This document shows, piece by piece, positions 19,346 to 29,500 of a stretch of DNA of 64,000 bases. This stretch comes from Pseudonocardiaceae bacterium YIM PH 21723 (GTDB lineage: Bacteria > Actinomycetota > Actinomycetes > Mycobacteriales > Pseudonocardiaceae). The position numbers were made by a program, and so were the translations under genes. How positions within the stretch are numbered: position 1 is the first letter of the stretch; each line of letters opens with the position of its first letter. The notes below the pieces were generated by a model. That model worked only from the letters and a program-made list of their open reading frames with translations, was not told where the DNA came from and made no database searches. The stretch is from assembly GCA_003600225.1 (NCBI GenBank), contig QZFT01000027.1, forward strand, positions 48,840 to 112,839. The letters are read 5' to 3'.

Positions 19346-20329
19346 CTAGCTGGGACTCATTCTGCCTTCCCGGCTCGCACGCGGACGGACCAGGGCCGTC
19401 ACCGCGACGGCGCCGAAGGTGAGTGCGGCGCCGATCACGCTCGCCGCGTGCAGTCCACCATTGATCGGGAACAACAGGTCGAGCGCGATGGCGCCGAGCA
19501 GCTGACCGCAGATGGCGGACATCGCCAGCAACAGCACGCCGAGGATCCGCACCGCCCAGGCCGCGGTGGCGATGAACCCGATGCCGATCGCACCGCCGAT
19601 ATAGAGCCACCACTGTCCCGGCAGCGAGTCGGGCACACCGGCGAACAGCGCGTGGCCCAGGAAGAAGACGGCCAGCAGCGCGGTTCCGGCGATGAAGTTG
19701 ACCAGCGCCGCCGCGAGCGGAGAGCCGGACTGGACCGAGACCCGGCCGTTGACCGCCTGCTGCCAGGACATCGCCAGGCCCGCGATCAGCGGCAACACCG
19801 CCCAGCCCAGAGCGCCGGCCGTACCGAACCGGTCGGAGACGGACACCAGAACGGCGAGGAAGGTCAACCCGGCGCCGAGCAGCCGCGGCCAGGTGACGTG
19901 GTGCTTACCGGCGGGCCCGAGCCCCAGACGGTCCACCAGCAGACCGCTGCCGGTCTGACCGGCGACGACCGCCACGGTGAAGACCGCGACGCCGAGCACC
20001 CCGATGGTGAGGCTCTGACTGAGCACCAGGAAGCCGCCGGACATACCGCCGAGGAACTGCCAGAAACGGAGTTCCCCGTCGCGTAGCGCGGTGCCGAGCG
20101 TGGCCATGGCCCGCCTGCCGGACCGCTGGCCGAGTACGACGACCAGCAGGATCACCAGGCCGCTGCCGAACGAGATGGCGGCGCCGGTGAAGCCGTCACC
20201 GATCCGGTGGGCGAGCTCTCCGTTGATCCGCGACTGGACGGCCATGCCCAGGCCACCGAGCACGCCGACGATCAGCGCCGGGGTCTTGAGCCCGGATCCG
20301 GTCTTAGGCGGCGCGGCAAGAGTCGTCAT
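19346..20329 (-). CDS. YdcZ/DUF606-type DMT transporter
   Basis: 327 residues and about ten TM helices in two homologous five-helix halves (first about 18-155, second about 165-315), so a fused version of the normally 150-residue DUF606 unit. Motifs such as 'GGLGMAVQSRINGELAHR' and 'AMSWQQAVNGRVSVQSGSPLAAALVNF' mark the start of each half. Substrate unknown. First gene of a likely operon with folD. A dyad ACCAACTGGTTGGT lies 57 bp upstream. Confidence 0.85.
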   Translation of the reverse strand: MTTLAAPPKTGSGLKTPALIVGVLGGLGMAVQSRINGELAHRIGDGFTGAAISFGSGLVILLVVVLGQRSGRRAMATLGTALRDGELRFWQFLGGMSGGFLVLSQSLTIGVLGVAVFTVAVVAGQTGSGLLVDRLGLGPAGKHHVTWPRLLGAGLTFLAVLVSVSDRFGTAGALGWAVLPLIAGLAMSWQQAVNGRVSVQSGSPLAAALVNFIAGTALLAVFFLGHALFAGVPDSLPGQWWLYIGGAIGIGFIATAAWAVRILGVLLLAMSAICGQLLGAIALDLLFPINGGLHAASVIGAALTFGAVAVTALVRPRASREGRMSPS

Positions 20330-20385
20330 ACGTCAGATCATCGCCCACCTGGTGCGGATTGGGGAGTCGGAAGTGACGAACTTCT

Positions 20386-20399
20386 ACCAACTGGTTGGT
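20386..20399. promoter_or_regulatory. Dyad ACCAAC-TG-GTTGGT
   Basis: A 6-2-6 inverted repeat 57 bp upstream of the YdcZ-like transporter start, in its promoter region. It could be an operator for a local repressor; none is encoded next to it. Confidence 0.35.
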
Positions 20400-20499
20400 T
20401 GGAGAGCGGGGTGGGGTGCTTCTGACTTTCCTGCCGGGCCTGAACGTGGTGTGCCGCACCGGGAGACCTTGATCAACGCGGAGTTCGGGCCGCTGGGCG

Positions 20500-20671
20500 C
20501 CCTGAAAGCGTCTTTCAGGGCTCTCCACCAGGCCCAGGGGCACCACCAGCCCCGCGCAGCGGCCCCGACAGCACAGATAGGCGTGCCCCCACCCAACACG
20601 CCGGCAGGAAAGACACAGCTCCCAAGCCCGTCTCCCCCTCCAAAGCCATCCTTCGACAACCACCCAGACAG
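20500..20671. repeat. Solo inverted R1 copy with small palindrome
   Basis: CCCTGAAAG/CTTTCAGGG hairpin (20500-20520), then an inverted R1 copy (about 20550-20671, CCCGTCTCCCCCTCCAAAGC near the end). The partner copy seen in the cassettes is missing. This repeat fills most of the gap between the transporter promoter and the M23 gene. Confidence 0.75.
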
Positions 20672-20721
20672 GGCCCCCACCACCCACCCAGCAGGCAGAC
20701 AGCAGGGGCCTTACCGGAGAG

Positions 20722-21708
20722 CTACTTACCGGCGCCGAAGTTCTTCATCGGGCGGCCGGTGCCGACGGTCTGCCCGGCGTGCGACGCGGAGCCCTGGTAG
20801 GACTGCGCGCCCTCCTTGAAGGTCCAGCCGCCGATGGTCATGCCGTTGACCGGCACCTTGTTCTTGCCCTTGAGCAGCGAGAAGTGCACGTGCGGGCCAC
20901 TGGCGAAGCCGCCACACGGCAGCTGGGTACCGATCTTGCCCAGCTTGGTGCCGGCCTTGATCTTGGTGCCCGCCTTGGACTTGATCAGGCCGGTCATGTG
21001 GTAGTAGGTGGTGCTGAATCCGTTGGCGTGCACCAGCTTGACCAGCGCGGACCCGTTCTTCACGCAGGAGCGGTAGACGGTTCCGTCCGCCGGCGCCAGC
21101 ACGGTGCCGTCGCCGCCATTGAAGTCGATCGAGTTGAACGGCTTGCTGCGGCCGTCGTCGCCGTGCGGCCCGCCACCCATGAACCAGGAATCGCCGACCT
21201 TCCACGGCAGCGCGAGCCCGGTCTTGGTGGCGTAGGTGTTCGCCTTGGCCGCGAGCAGGTTCTGCTTCTCCTCGGCGGGGAGCACAGCCTCGGGGGCCTG
21301 CTCCACGAGCGCGAAGAAGCCGTCGGTGCCCTCGTACTCGACCTGCCAGTCCTTGCCGTTGCGCTTGGCCACGTACAGCGCCGAGGCGGGTGCGCCCTCA
21401 TTGCCCTCGCCGGTGGCGAGCGGGAAGGTGGACGAACCGAACGCCCAGTTCTTGCCCTTCTCGCCGCGGATCTTCTCCACGACCGGGTCGGGCAGCTGCG
21501 CGACGGCGTAGGCGTTGCGGGTCTCCTGGCCGAGCTTGTCGACGGAACTGGACTTCACCGCGGCGGCCAGACCGGGTTCGTCGATCGGGGTTGATGCGCT
21601 GAGCTCGACGTCAGCGGCGGGGTCGTCGTTGTCGGTGACGCCTGCGAGGAGCACGCCACCCAGCACGATCGCCGTACAGGCAGCGATCGCTCGAACTGTT
21701 TTCTTCAC
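20722..21708 (-). CDS. Secreted M23 family metallopeptidase (lysostaphin/beta-lytic type)
   Basis: 328 residues. Signal peptide/anchor 'VKKTVRAIAACTAIVLGGVLLAGV' at the N-terminus, a 100-residue spacer, then the M23 domain. Zn ligands: His in 'GGGPHGDDG', Asp in 'FNSIDFNGGDG', and H-x-H in 'GPHVHFSLL'. M23 enzymes cut peptidoglycan cross-links. GTG 21708 with AAGGCGA upstream is chosen; the longer frame to 21918 adds 70 non-secretory residues. It is unrelated in layout to the two M23 genes near 47-50 kb. Confidence 0.9.
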   Translation of the reverse strand: MKKTVRAIAACTAIVLGGVLLAGVTDNDDPAADVELSASTPIDEPGLAAAVKSSSVDKLGQETRNAYAVAQLPDPVVEKIRGEKGKNWAFGSSTFPLATGEGNEGAPASALYVAKRNGKDWQVEYEGTDGFFALVEQAPEAVLPAEEKQNLLAAKANTYATKTGLALPWKVGDSWFMGGGPHGDDGRSKPFNSIDFNGGDGTVLAPADGTVYRSCVKNGSALVKLVHANGFSTTYYHMTGLIKSKAGTKIKAGTKLGKIGTQLPCGGFASGPHVHFSLLKGKNKVPVNGMTIGGWTFKEGAQSYQGSASHAGQTVGTGRPMKNFGAGK

Positions 21709-22020
21709 GTTGCATCGCCTTGGGATCTGGATTACAGGGGAGCCGAGATCTCGTACACCCAGCGTAAAAAACAACGGCCCCCAGTCAACCCTTTGGACTA
21801 ACACGCTGCGCTGTGAAGGTTCAGTATTTACCGGTGCCCTATACCCAAAGTAGCGATGCGGACCTGCGGTTTTCCCGAACGGCAGAGCCGACCGCATTCC
21901 AGCTGTGCGACTGGACACCCAGTAATTCGCCTTGGCCGTAATGCCGCGCGAATTCGACCCATTCGTTATCTGATTCAGGTTCGTGGACTATTCCGCAGCA
22001 CAGTGTCAGGGGTCACTGGC
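21709..22020. other. Divergent intergenic region, M23 / DinB
   Basis: About 310 bp with the promoters of the leftward M23 gene and the rightward DinB pair. I see no repeat copy, no cloverleaf leader like that of the other M23 genes, and no clear operator. Confidence 0.5.
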
Positions 22021-22614
22021 ATGGTGTCCGACATGACTGATGCCAAGGAGGACCTGCATCGCTACCTGCGGCTGGGGCGGGACGCGATGGTCTGGAAGCT
22101 GGACGGCCTGTCCGAGTACGACATCCGCCGGCCGCTCACCCCGACCGGCACCAACCTACTGGGGCTGCTCAAGCACAACGCGAGCGTGGGACTGGGGTAT
22201 TTCGGCGAGACCTTCGGCAGGCCGAGCGACATTCCGCTCCCCTGGTACGCCGAGGACAAGATGAACGACAACCTGGACATGTTCGCCGAGGAACACGAGT
22301 CCAAGGAGTTCATCCTGGACTTCTGGGACAAGGCGTGGGCCCACGCGGACGCCACCATCGAGGAACTCCCGCTCGACGCCGAGGGCCAGGTGGCCTGGTG
22401 GCCGCCGGAGCGGGGGCCGGTGACGCTGCACATGATCCTGGTGCACGTGGCCACCGAGGTGCACCGGCATGCCGGGCACGCGGACATCGTGCGCGAGCTG
22501 ATCGACGGGACGGCGGGCCTGCGGGCAGAGGTGGACAACATGCCGACCGGGGACAGGAGCTGGTGGGACGACTATCGCCTGCGGTTGCAGGCCATCGCGG
22601 AGGGGGTCCGATGA
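22021..22614 (+). CDS. DinB-superfamily protein, paralogue 1
   Basis: 197 residues of the DinB/YfiT-like four-helix fold (DUF664 type). 'VWKLDGLSEYDIRRPLTPTGTNLLGLLKH' gives the first metal-ligand His, and 'HVATEVHRHAGHADI' the other two. Members are putative metal-dependent enzymes, some using mycothiol as cofactor, mostly of unknown reaction. ATG 22021 has AGGGG upstream; ATG 22033 is the alternative. The stop overlaps the next gene's start (ATGA). Confidence 0.85.
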   Translation: MVSDMTDAKEDLHRYLRLGRDAMVWKLDGLSEYDIRRPLTPTGTNLLGLLKHNASVGLGYFGETFGRPSDIPLPWYAEDKMNDNLDMFAEEHESKEFILDFWDKAWAHADATIEELPLDAEGQVAWWPPERGPVTLHMILVHVATEVHRHAGHADIVRELIDGTAGLRAEVDNMPTGDRSWWDDYRLRLQAIAEGVR

Positions 22615-23180
22615 AAGAGACGCTGCACAGGAACCTGAAGACCGGCAGGGACGCGTTGGTCTGGAAGCTGGACGGCCTGTCCGACTACGACGTGCGCCGG
22701 CCACTGACCTCGACGGGCACCAATCTGCTGGGGCTGGTCAAACACGTCGGCGGGGCGGCGGCCGGCTACTTCGGCCTGGTATTCGGCAGGCCGGTGGATC
22801 TGGCGGGATTCGGCTGGACGGATCCGTCGCTGAACCTGCACATGTACGCGACGGCCGACGAATCGCGCGATCAGATCGTCACCTTATGGACTGACGCCTG
22901 GAAGCTGGCGGACGCCACCATCGAGGAGCTCGCCATCGACGCGCCGGGCTTGGTGCCGTGGTGGCCGGAGGAGCACAACCGGATCACGCTGGGCGACGCA
23001 CTCGTGCACATGATCGGCGAGGTGCAGCGGCACGCCGGCCACGCGGACATCGTGCGCGAACTGATCGACAACGCCAGTGGGCACTCCGCCGACGTCAGCT
23101 ACCTGCCCGAGCACGACGCCCAGTGGTGGGCCGCCCACCACGCCAAGCTGCAGGGCATCGCGGACAGCGTCAGCTCCTAG
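22611..23180 (+). CDS. DinB-superfamily protein, paralogue 2
   Basis: 189 residues, about half identical to paralogue 1 over its whole length (GRDALVWKLDGLSDYDVRRP, 'GHADIVRELID'). The His ligands are retained (LVKHVGG; HMIGEVQRHAGHADI). Translational coupling with paralogue 1 suggests the two act together, perhaps as a heterodimer. It is convergent with the pentapeptide-repeat gene, overlapping by 4 nt. Confidence 0.85.
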   Translation: MKETLHRNLKTGRDALVWKLDGLSDYDVRRPLTSTGTNLLGLVKHVGGAAAGYFGLVFGRPVDLAGFGWTDPSLNLHMYATADESRDQIVTLWTDAWKLADATIEELAIDAPGLVPWWPEEHNRITLGDALVHMIGEVQRHAGHADIVRELIDNASGHSADVSYLPEHDAQWWAAHHAKLQGIADSVSS

Positions 23181-23776
23181 CCGAAGTCCACGTGCAGGCC
23201 GTGAGCCGCAGCGAACGAGACGGCCTGGTCCAGGTCGATCCGGGCGCCGCGGGTCCTGGCGTGCAGCAGGCCGCTCGGGTCGATCCGCGCGCCCCGCAGG
23301 TCAGCGCCGGCCAGCTGGGCGCCGTGCAGCGTGGCGCCCGTCAGGTCGGCTCCGGTCAGATCGGCGTCCCGCAGGTCGGCCTCGGTCAGTTTGGCCTCCC
23401 GGAGCCGCAGGCCGGACAGCGTCAACCGGCGCAGGTCGGCCCGCATCAGGCTGGCCAGGGTCAGGTCGGCGTCGGTCAGCTGGATCCGCCGCAGGTCGGT
23501 GTCGATGAACATCGAGCCCATCAGTGTGCAGCCGCTCAGCTCCGCCTGCCGCCAGATGGTGCGGTCGAACGTGCACGAGCGGAACGCGGTGTTGCGGTGC
23601 ACCGACTCCCGCAGATCGGCGTTGGTGAAGTCGCACTCGGTGAACGTGCAGCCCTCGGTACGCAGCTCGGCCAGGTCCGCCTCGGTGAAATCGCAGCCGC
23701 GATAACTGCGCCGTTCCCAGGTCTCGCGGACGAACACGGCCTCGGCGAACCGCTCGCCGACCATTTCCTCAGTCAC
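23177..23776 (-). CDS. Pentapeptide-repeat protein
   Basis: 199 residues. From about residue 30 to 175 the chain is built of A(D/N)LXX-type pentapeptides (CDFTEADLAELR, CDFTNADLRES, DADLTLASLMRADLRR, ADLRDADLTGADLTGATLHGA), which fold as a right-handed four-sided beta helix. Some such proteins mimic DNA and protect gyrase; this role is not shown here. GTG 23776 is chosen by where similarity begins; ATG 23764 (MVGERFAEA) is possible. A 120-residue upstream frame extension is Arg/Pro-rich and rejected. Confidence 0.85.
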   Translation of the reverse strand: MTEEMVGERFAEAVFVRETWERRSYRGCDFTEADLAELRTEGCTFTECDFTNADLRESVHRNTAFRSCTFDRTIWRQAELSGCTLMGSMFIDTDLRRIQLTDADLTLASLMRADLRRLTLSGLRLREAKLTEADLRDADLTGADLTGATLHGAQLAGADLRGARIDPSGLLHARTRGARIDLDQAVSFAAAHGLHVDFG

Positions 23777-23853
23777 GGCGGGCAGTCTGCCAGCCACTTC
23801 TGAGGAACTCGCGCGTTCAGTTAAGAAAAAGCCGTGGAGCGGCCCTCGCCTGG

Positions 23854-23894
23854 CTATCAGTCGATAGGCTACCCATGGAACTATCGACTGATAG
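23854..23894. promoter_or_regulatory. Paired TetR-type operators
   Basis: CTATCAGTCGATAG (23854-23867) and its exact reverse complement CTATCGACTGATAG (23881-23894), 27 bp centre to centre. Each is itself a CTATC-N4-GATAG dyad. The right copy touches the Shine-Dalgarno of the TetR gene, so binding would block its own expression. Confidence 0.75.
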
Positions 23895-23904
23895 GAGGGC
23901 GCGG

Positions 23905-24549
23905 GTGAGCGAGACCCGATCCCGGATCCTGGCCAAGGCGGGCGAGCTGTTCGCCGAACGTGGCTACCACGGGACCTCGACCCGGGACATCGCCGAGGCG
24001 GTGGGTATCCGGCAGCCCTCGCTGTACAACCACTTCGCCACCAAGCAGCACATCCTGGCGGCGATGATCGACTGCGACCTGATCCCGTCCATCGAACGCC
24101 TGGAGCGGGCGCTGGCCCTCGACGGCCCGGTCGCACCGCGGCTGCACGCCTACATCCAGGCCTCGGTGGCCGCGACGCTCACCTTGCCCTTCGACGCGGG
24201 CGGCCTGTTCGGCGACCCGGTCGTCTCCCGGCTGTACTCCGCCGCCCCACTGGCCGAACCCGACCTGAGCGCACAGGCCGCCCGGGTGGGCCGGCGGTAC
24301 GACCTGGAGTCGCAGCTGATCTCCGCGGGTATCACCGGGAACGAACTGGTGGCCGCGCTGGACGACATCCGCGCCGCGACCGCCGGACTCCTGTTCAGCA
24401 CCCTGCGCGACCGGGCGCTGGGTAAACGGGTTCCGGAGGGGCGGGGCGTGCACATCGCCGACTTCGTGCTGCGTGCCGCACTGGTCGATGGTTCCCGATT
24501 CGCCGAGGTGACCGCTGAGGGCACCCGGCTACTACCACTGATCGCCTGA
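23905..24549 (+). CDS. TetR family transcriptional regulator
   Basis: 214 residues. The N-terminal HTH reads 'ILAKAGELFAERGYHGTSTRDIAEAVGIRQPSLYNHFATKQHIL'-like (in the first 60 residues), typical of TetR. The C-terminal ligand domain is family-nonspecific. GTG 23905 with GGAGG at 6-nt spacing is chosen; the ATG at 23875 lies between the operator boxes. It is 14 bp upstream of an esterase gene, which it probably controls along with itself. Confidence 0.93.
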   Translation: MSETRSRILAKAGELFAERGYHGTSTRDIAEAVGIRQPSLYNHFATKQHILAAMIDCDLIPSIERLERALALDGPVAPRLHAYIQASVAATLTLPFDAGGLFGDPVVSRLYSAAPLAEPDLSAQAARVGRRYDLESQLISAGITGNELVAALDDIRAATAGLLFSTLRDRALGKRVPEGRGVHIADFVLRAALVDGSRFAEVTAEGTRLLPLIA

Positions 24550-24563
24550 GAAGGAGCGTGACC

Positions 24564-25739
24564 ATGTCCGCCGAGCCCACCGCCCGGGGCCGGGTACTAC
24601 CGATCGTCGCCGGGCTGGTCCTCGTGCTGTCCCTGGCCGTCGCCGGGTTGTTGTTCTTCGACCGCAGCCCGTTCAACCCGCTGAGCGGCATCCCCCGGGC
24701 CTTCCCGCTGCACAACCTGATCTTCACCCTCGCGGCCTTGGTGATCGGCGTACTCGCGGTGCGCCGCAGACGCAAGGTCGTCATCGGCATGGCCCTGGTG
24801 GCCGCGCTGGTCTCCGGAGCGGCGGCGATCGTGCCGCTCCAGGCGCAGGCCGAGACGGCGGAACGCGAGCACTACCTCACCTCCCCCGGCGACTATCTGC
24901 GGCACGGGCTGCAGGTCAACCACGGGCTGCCGGACCGGGCAAAGTCGGTGCAGTACGCCGCGCCCGGCGGCCACCCCCTCGAAATGGACATCTGGCCCGC
25001 CACCAATTCCGGCGAGGGCAAGGCGGTGCTGCTGATCCACGGCGGTGCCTGGCGCGAGGGCACCCGGGGCGACACCCCGGAGTGGAACAAGCTGCTGAAC
25101 CGGCTGGGCTACACCGTGTTCGACGTGGACTACCGGCTGCTGGGCGAGGTACCCGCCGGACAGGCTTGGGAGGCGACCGTCACCGACTCCAAGTGCGCCC
25201 TGGCCTGGGTCACCGCCAACGCGGAGAAGTACAAGATCAACCCGGATCGCATCTCGGTGATGGGCCAGTCCGCGGGAGGCCACCTGGCATTGATGACCGC
25301 GTACAGCTCCGGTAGCGGCAAGCTGCCGCCCAGCTGCGACCTGCCGGAGGGCAAGGCCAAGTCGGTCCTGGACTTCTACGGCCCGGTGGACATGGTCAAG
25401 TTCGTCACCGGCCCGGACGGCAGCGACGAGGGCAAGCAACTGCTGAACGCGGTGCTCGGCGGCTCGCTGGCCGAGCAGGAGCAGCGGTACCGGGACTTCT
25501 CGCCGAGCAGCTACTTCCGCGAGGGCCTGCCGCCGACGCTGATCCTGCAGGGCACCAGCGACTTCCTGGTCCCGCAGTCGCAGTCCCACGAGCTACAGGA
25601 TCGGCTGACCGGGCTGAAGGTGCCCAACCGGGCGATCTACCTGCCGTACACCGATCACGCTTTCGACCTGAACTGGGGCGCGTATCCGACCCAGATCGCG
25701 CGGCAGGCGGTTACCGAATTCCTTGCCGCTAACGGTTAA
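24564..25739 (+). CDS. Membrane-anchored alpha/beta-hydrolase (esterase)
   Basis: 391 residues: three N-terminal TM helices (about 12-34, 50-66, 72-92) and a C-terminal alpha/beta-hydrolase domain outside the membrane, BD-FAE/esterase type. Oxyanion motif HGGAW, nucleophile in GQSAGG, Asp in 'QGTSDFLVP' and His in 'YTDHAFD'. It should hydrolyse an ester, substrate unknown. ATG 24564 has AAGGAG at 7 nt; a GTG at 24558 is too close. It is co-transcribed with the TetR regulator. Confidence 0.88.
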   Translation: MSAEPTARGRVLPIVAGLVLVLSLAVAGLLFFDRSPFNPLSGIPRAFPLHNLIFTLAALVIGVLAVRRRRKVVIGMALVAALVSGAAAIVPLQAQAETAEREHYLTSPGDYLRHGLQVNHGLPDRAKSVQYAAPGGHPLEMDIWPATNSGEGKAVLLIHGGAWREGTRGDTPEWNKLLNRLGYTVFDVDYRLLGEVPAGQAWEATVTDSKCALAWVTANAEKYKINPDRISVMGQSAGGHLALMTAYSSGSGKLPPSCDLPEGKAKSVLDFYGPVDMVKFVTGPDGSDEGKQLLNAVLGGSLAEQEQRYRDFSPSSYFREGLPPTLILQGTSDFLVPQSQSHELQDRLTGLKVPNRAIYLPYTDHAFDLNWGAYPTQIARQAVTEFLAANG

Positions 25740-25848
25740 AAAGAGATCTTCGGCCTGCACGCTGGAGTTATGGCCGGGCAACGCCTACGGCGCCCACATC
25801 GGATCGTCGCCGGTCGGCGTGCTCGGCCTCCCCGCTAACCTCGGATGG

Positions 25849-26529
25849 GTGATCACCTACTCGGTCTCCACCTGGCAGCAGCCGACGCCCGCACCGGCCT
25901 CGGCCGAGCGCACCGCGTTGATCGGCACCGTCGCGCGGGAGATCACCGGGCTCGGCGCCGGCCGGCTGCGGGTGGGCATCGATGGGCTCACCGCGGCGGG
26001 TAAAACCAGCTTCGGCCACGAACTGGCCGCGGCGATCGCGACGCTGGGCCGCCCCGTACTGCGGGCGAGCCTGGACGACTTCAAACGGCCGTGGCGCGAG
26101 GCGCACCTGTACGACCGGCTGTCCGGCGAGGGCTACTACCGCAATGCCTTCGACTACGACCGGGTGCGATCACTGCTGCTGGTGCCGGATCGGGTGGCGT
26201 TGTGCGCGATCGACCCGCTCACCCAGGTCGATCACTCCGGGGTGCTGGTCGACGCCCCGGAGGACTCGGTGCTGCTCGTGGACGGGGTCTTCGCCTTCCG
26301 CCCGGAGATCGACGAGTTCTGGGACCACCGCATCTGGCTGGAGATCGACGCGGAGCTGTCCGTGCGGCGCGGCGAGCTCCGGGACGGCGCCGATCCGCAG
26401 CAGGCCTCGTTGCACCGTTCCCGCTATCTGCCCGCCGAGCGGATCTACCTCGCCGAAGCGGATCCTCGATCCCGGGTGAATGTGGTCATCGACAACTCGG
26501 TCATCGAAAGTCCCGTGAGGTGCTCTTGA
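25849..26529 (+). CDS. Uridine kinase-like P-loop protein
   Basis: 226 residues with a P-loop 'GIDGLTAAGKTSFG' near residue 45 and a nucleoside-kinase-like layout: 'LDDFKRP' (substrate Asp), 'YYRNAFDYDRVRSLL', and 'VLLVDGVFAFRPEIDEFWDHRIWLE'. Similar proteins in actinobacteria are annotated as uridine kinases; the substrate is unproven. GTG 25849 is chosen from where similarity begins. Its 3' end overlaps the dnaE2 3' end by 29 bp (convergent). Confidence 0.8.
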   Translation: MITYSVSTWQQPTPAPASAERTALIGTVAREITGLGAGRLRVGIDGLTAAGKTSFGHELAAAIATLGRPVLRASLDDFKRPWREAHLYDRLSGEGYYRNAFDYDRVRSLLLVPDRVALCAIDPLTQVDHSGVLVDAPEDSVLLVDGVFAFRPEIDEFWDHRIWLEIDAELSVRRGELRDGADPQQASLHRSRYLPAERIYLAEADPRSRVNVVIDNSVIESPVRCS

Positions 26530-29500
26530 CCCGCATGGTGAGCCGCTCCAGCCGGTCGGCGAGCAGGGTGGTCACGCCGTCGTACCGCTCCACCACGCCC
26601 CGGATCAGCATCGCCTGGCTGCTGCGGGCGATCTGCCGGTAGCGCGCCCACAGCCCGGGACTGCACACCACGTTGACCATCCCGGTCTCGTCCTCGATGT
26701 TCAGGAAGGTGATCCCGCCCGCCGTGGCCGGACGCTGCCGGTGGGTCACCGCGCCACCGATCAGCACCCGCGTTCCATGCTCCATAGTGGACAGTTCGGC
26801 GGCGGTGAGCACCCCCATGGCCGCCAGCCGGGGCCGGAGGAACTGGGTGGGGAAGCTGTTCGGCGAGACGCCGGTCGCCCACACGTCGGCCACCGCCTCC
26901 TCGACCTCGTCCATGCCGGGCAACACGGGCGCGGTCAACCCGACCGCGGTGCCGGGCAGCAGCCCCGGACGTTCCGCCGCGGCGGCACCCGCCGCCCACA
27001 ACGCGTCCCGCCGGCCGCCGCCGAAGCAACCGAACGCGCCGGCGGTGGCCAGTGCCTCGGTCTGCGGGGTGGTCAACTGGATCCGCCGGGTCAGGTCGAC
27101 CAGGCTCCGGTACGCGCCGTTCTCCGTGCGCTCGGCCACGATGTCCTCGGCGAGGGCGCTGCCGATGCCGCGTACCGCCGCCAGGCCGAGCCGGATCGCC
27201 GGTCCTGGGTCTTCGAGAGTGGCGTACACCAGGCTCGCGTTGATGTCCGGTCCGTGCGCGGTCACCCCGTGCCTGCGGGCGTCGGCGATCAGCGACTGCG
27301 GCGAGTAGAACCCCATCGGCTGCGCGCGCAGCAGGGCCGCGCAGAAGGCCGCCGGGTAGTACAGCTTGAACCAGGAACTGGCATAGACCAGCAGCGCGAA
27401 ACTGAGCGCGTGGCTCTCCGGGAACCCGAAGTTGGCGAAGGCGAGCAGTTTCGTGTAAATACTCTCTGCAAGTTCACCGGTGATGTCATACCTGGCCATA
27501 CCGGCGAAAAGGCGGTCCTTGAGCCGGGCGATCCGCTCGGTGGACCGCTTGGCCCCCATCGCCCGGCGCAGCTCGTCGGCCTCCGCGGCGGTGAAGTCGG
27601 CGATGTCCACCACCAGCTGCATGAGCTGTTCCTGGAAGAGCGGGACGCCGAGCGTTCTGTCGAGCGCCTTCGCCATCCGGGGATGGTCGTGCTCCCATTC
27701 CTCCCGTTCCTGCTTCCGCCGGATGTACGGGTGCACCGAGCCGCCCTGGATCGGACCGGGGCGGATCAACGCCACCTCGACCACCAGGTCGTAGAACACG
27801 CGCGGTTTCAGCCGGGGCAGGGTGGCCATCTGCGCGCGGCTCTCCACCTGGAACACGCCGACGGTGTCGGCGGCGCAGAGCATGTCGTAGACCTTCGAGT
27901 CGGCCAGGTCCAGCTCGGCCAGATCCACCGGGACGCCGTGGAATTCAGCGACCAGGTCCTGCATGTAGTGCAGCGCGGAGAGCATGCCGAGGCCGAGCAG
28001 GTCGAACTTCACCAGGCCCACTGCGGCGCAGTCGTCCTTGTCCCACTGCAACACCGAGCGGTTCTCCATCCGGGCCCACTCCACCGGACAGGTCTCGCTG
28101 ACCGGGGTGTCGCAGATGACCATGCCGCCGGAGTGGATACCCAGGTGCCGGGGGAATCCCTCCAGCTGCTCGGCCAGTTCCAGCACCGCGGGCGGGATGT
28201 CTGTGTCCTCTGTGGACGCTGGCCCCCAGCGTTCGATCTGTTTGGACCACGCGTCCTGCTGACCGGCGGAGAAACCCAGGGCCCTGGCGACATCCCGGAC
28301 CGCCGACCGGCCGCGATAGCTGATCACATTGGCCACCTGGGCGGCGTGCTGGCGGCCGTACTTGAGGTAGACGTACTGGATCACCTCCTCCCGCCGGTCG
28401 GATTCGATGTCCAGGTCGATGTCCGGTGGCCCATCCCGTTCCGGGGCGAGGAAACGCTCGAACAGCAGGTCGTACTTGACCGCGTCCACCTTGGTCACGC
28501 CGAGCGCGTAACAGACCGCCGAGTTGGCCGCCGATCCCCGGCCCTGGCACAGGATGTCCGCCTCCTTACAGAACCGGACGATGTCGTGCACGATCAGGAA
28601 ATAACCGGGGAAGCCGAGCTGCTCGATGATCGCCAGCTCGTGCTCGATCTGTTTCAGCGCCCGGGGGTCGTCGCCGTACCGCTGCGCGGCACCCCACTCC
28701 ACGAGTTTGCGCAGCCAGCTCATCTCGTCATGCTTCGGCGGCACGTCGAAATAGGGCAGTTTCGGCGCCACCAGACGCAGGTCGAAGGAACACTGCTGAC
28801 CGATCCGCGCGGCATTGGCCACCGCGCCCGGGTAACGGGCGAACCGGCGCGCCATCTCCATCCCGGACCGCAGGTAGGCGGTGCCGGTGCTCGGCAGCCA
28901 GCCGTCGATATCGTCCAGGCTGCGCCGTGCCCGGATGGCGGCGACGGTGTCCGCCAGCGGATGCTGTTCCGGTCGCGCGTAGTGCACCGCTCCGGTGGCC
29001 ACAATGGACACTCCGGCGGTGAAGGCCAGCTCGGCCAGCCGGTCATTGCGCTCGTTGTCCTCCGGCAGGCCGTGATCGGTCAGCTCCACGCACACACTGT
29101 CCACACCGAACAGTTCGATGAGCCGGTCCAGTTCGGCGGCCGCGGCGTCCATCCCGGACTCCAGCGCCACCCGGACCGTCCCTTTGCGACACCCGGTGAG
29201 CACGATGACATGCCCCTTGAGCTGTGCCGCGATCTTCTCGATCCGATATTGCGGCTTGCCCTTCTCCCCGCCGGCCAGCTGGCCCTCGGTGATCACCCGG
29301 CACAGCGCCCGATAGCCCTCGGGATCGCGGGCCAGCACCAGCAGGTGATGGCCGTCCGGGTCCGGGGTACCGGTCAGCGGCACGGTCAGGTCCAGGCTCA
29401 GCTCGGCGCCGAACACCGTGCGCACGCCCAGTTCGGCGGCTGCCTCGGCGAACCGGACCACCCCGTACATGCCGTTGTGGTCGGTGATCGCGATGGCCGA

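Noticed and set aside
21856..22020. N-terminal extension of the first DinB protein
   Set aside because: The added 55 residues have no similarity to the paralogue, which begins at the equivalent of MTDAKED.
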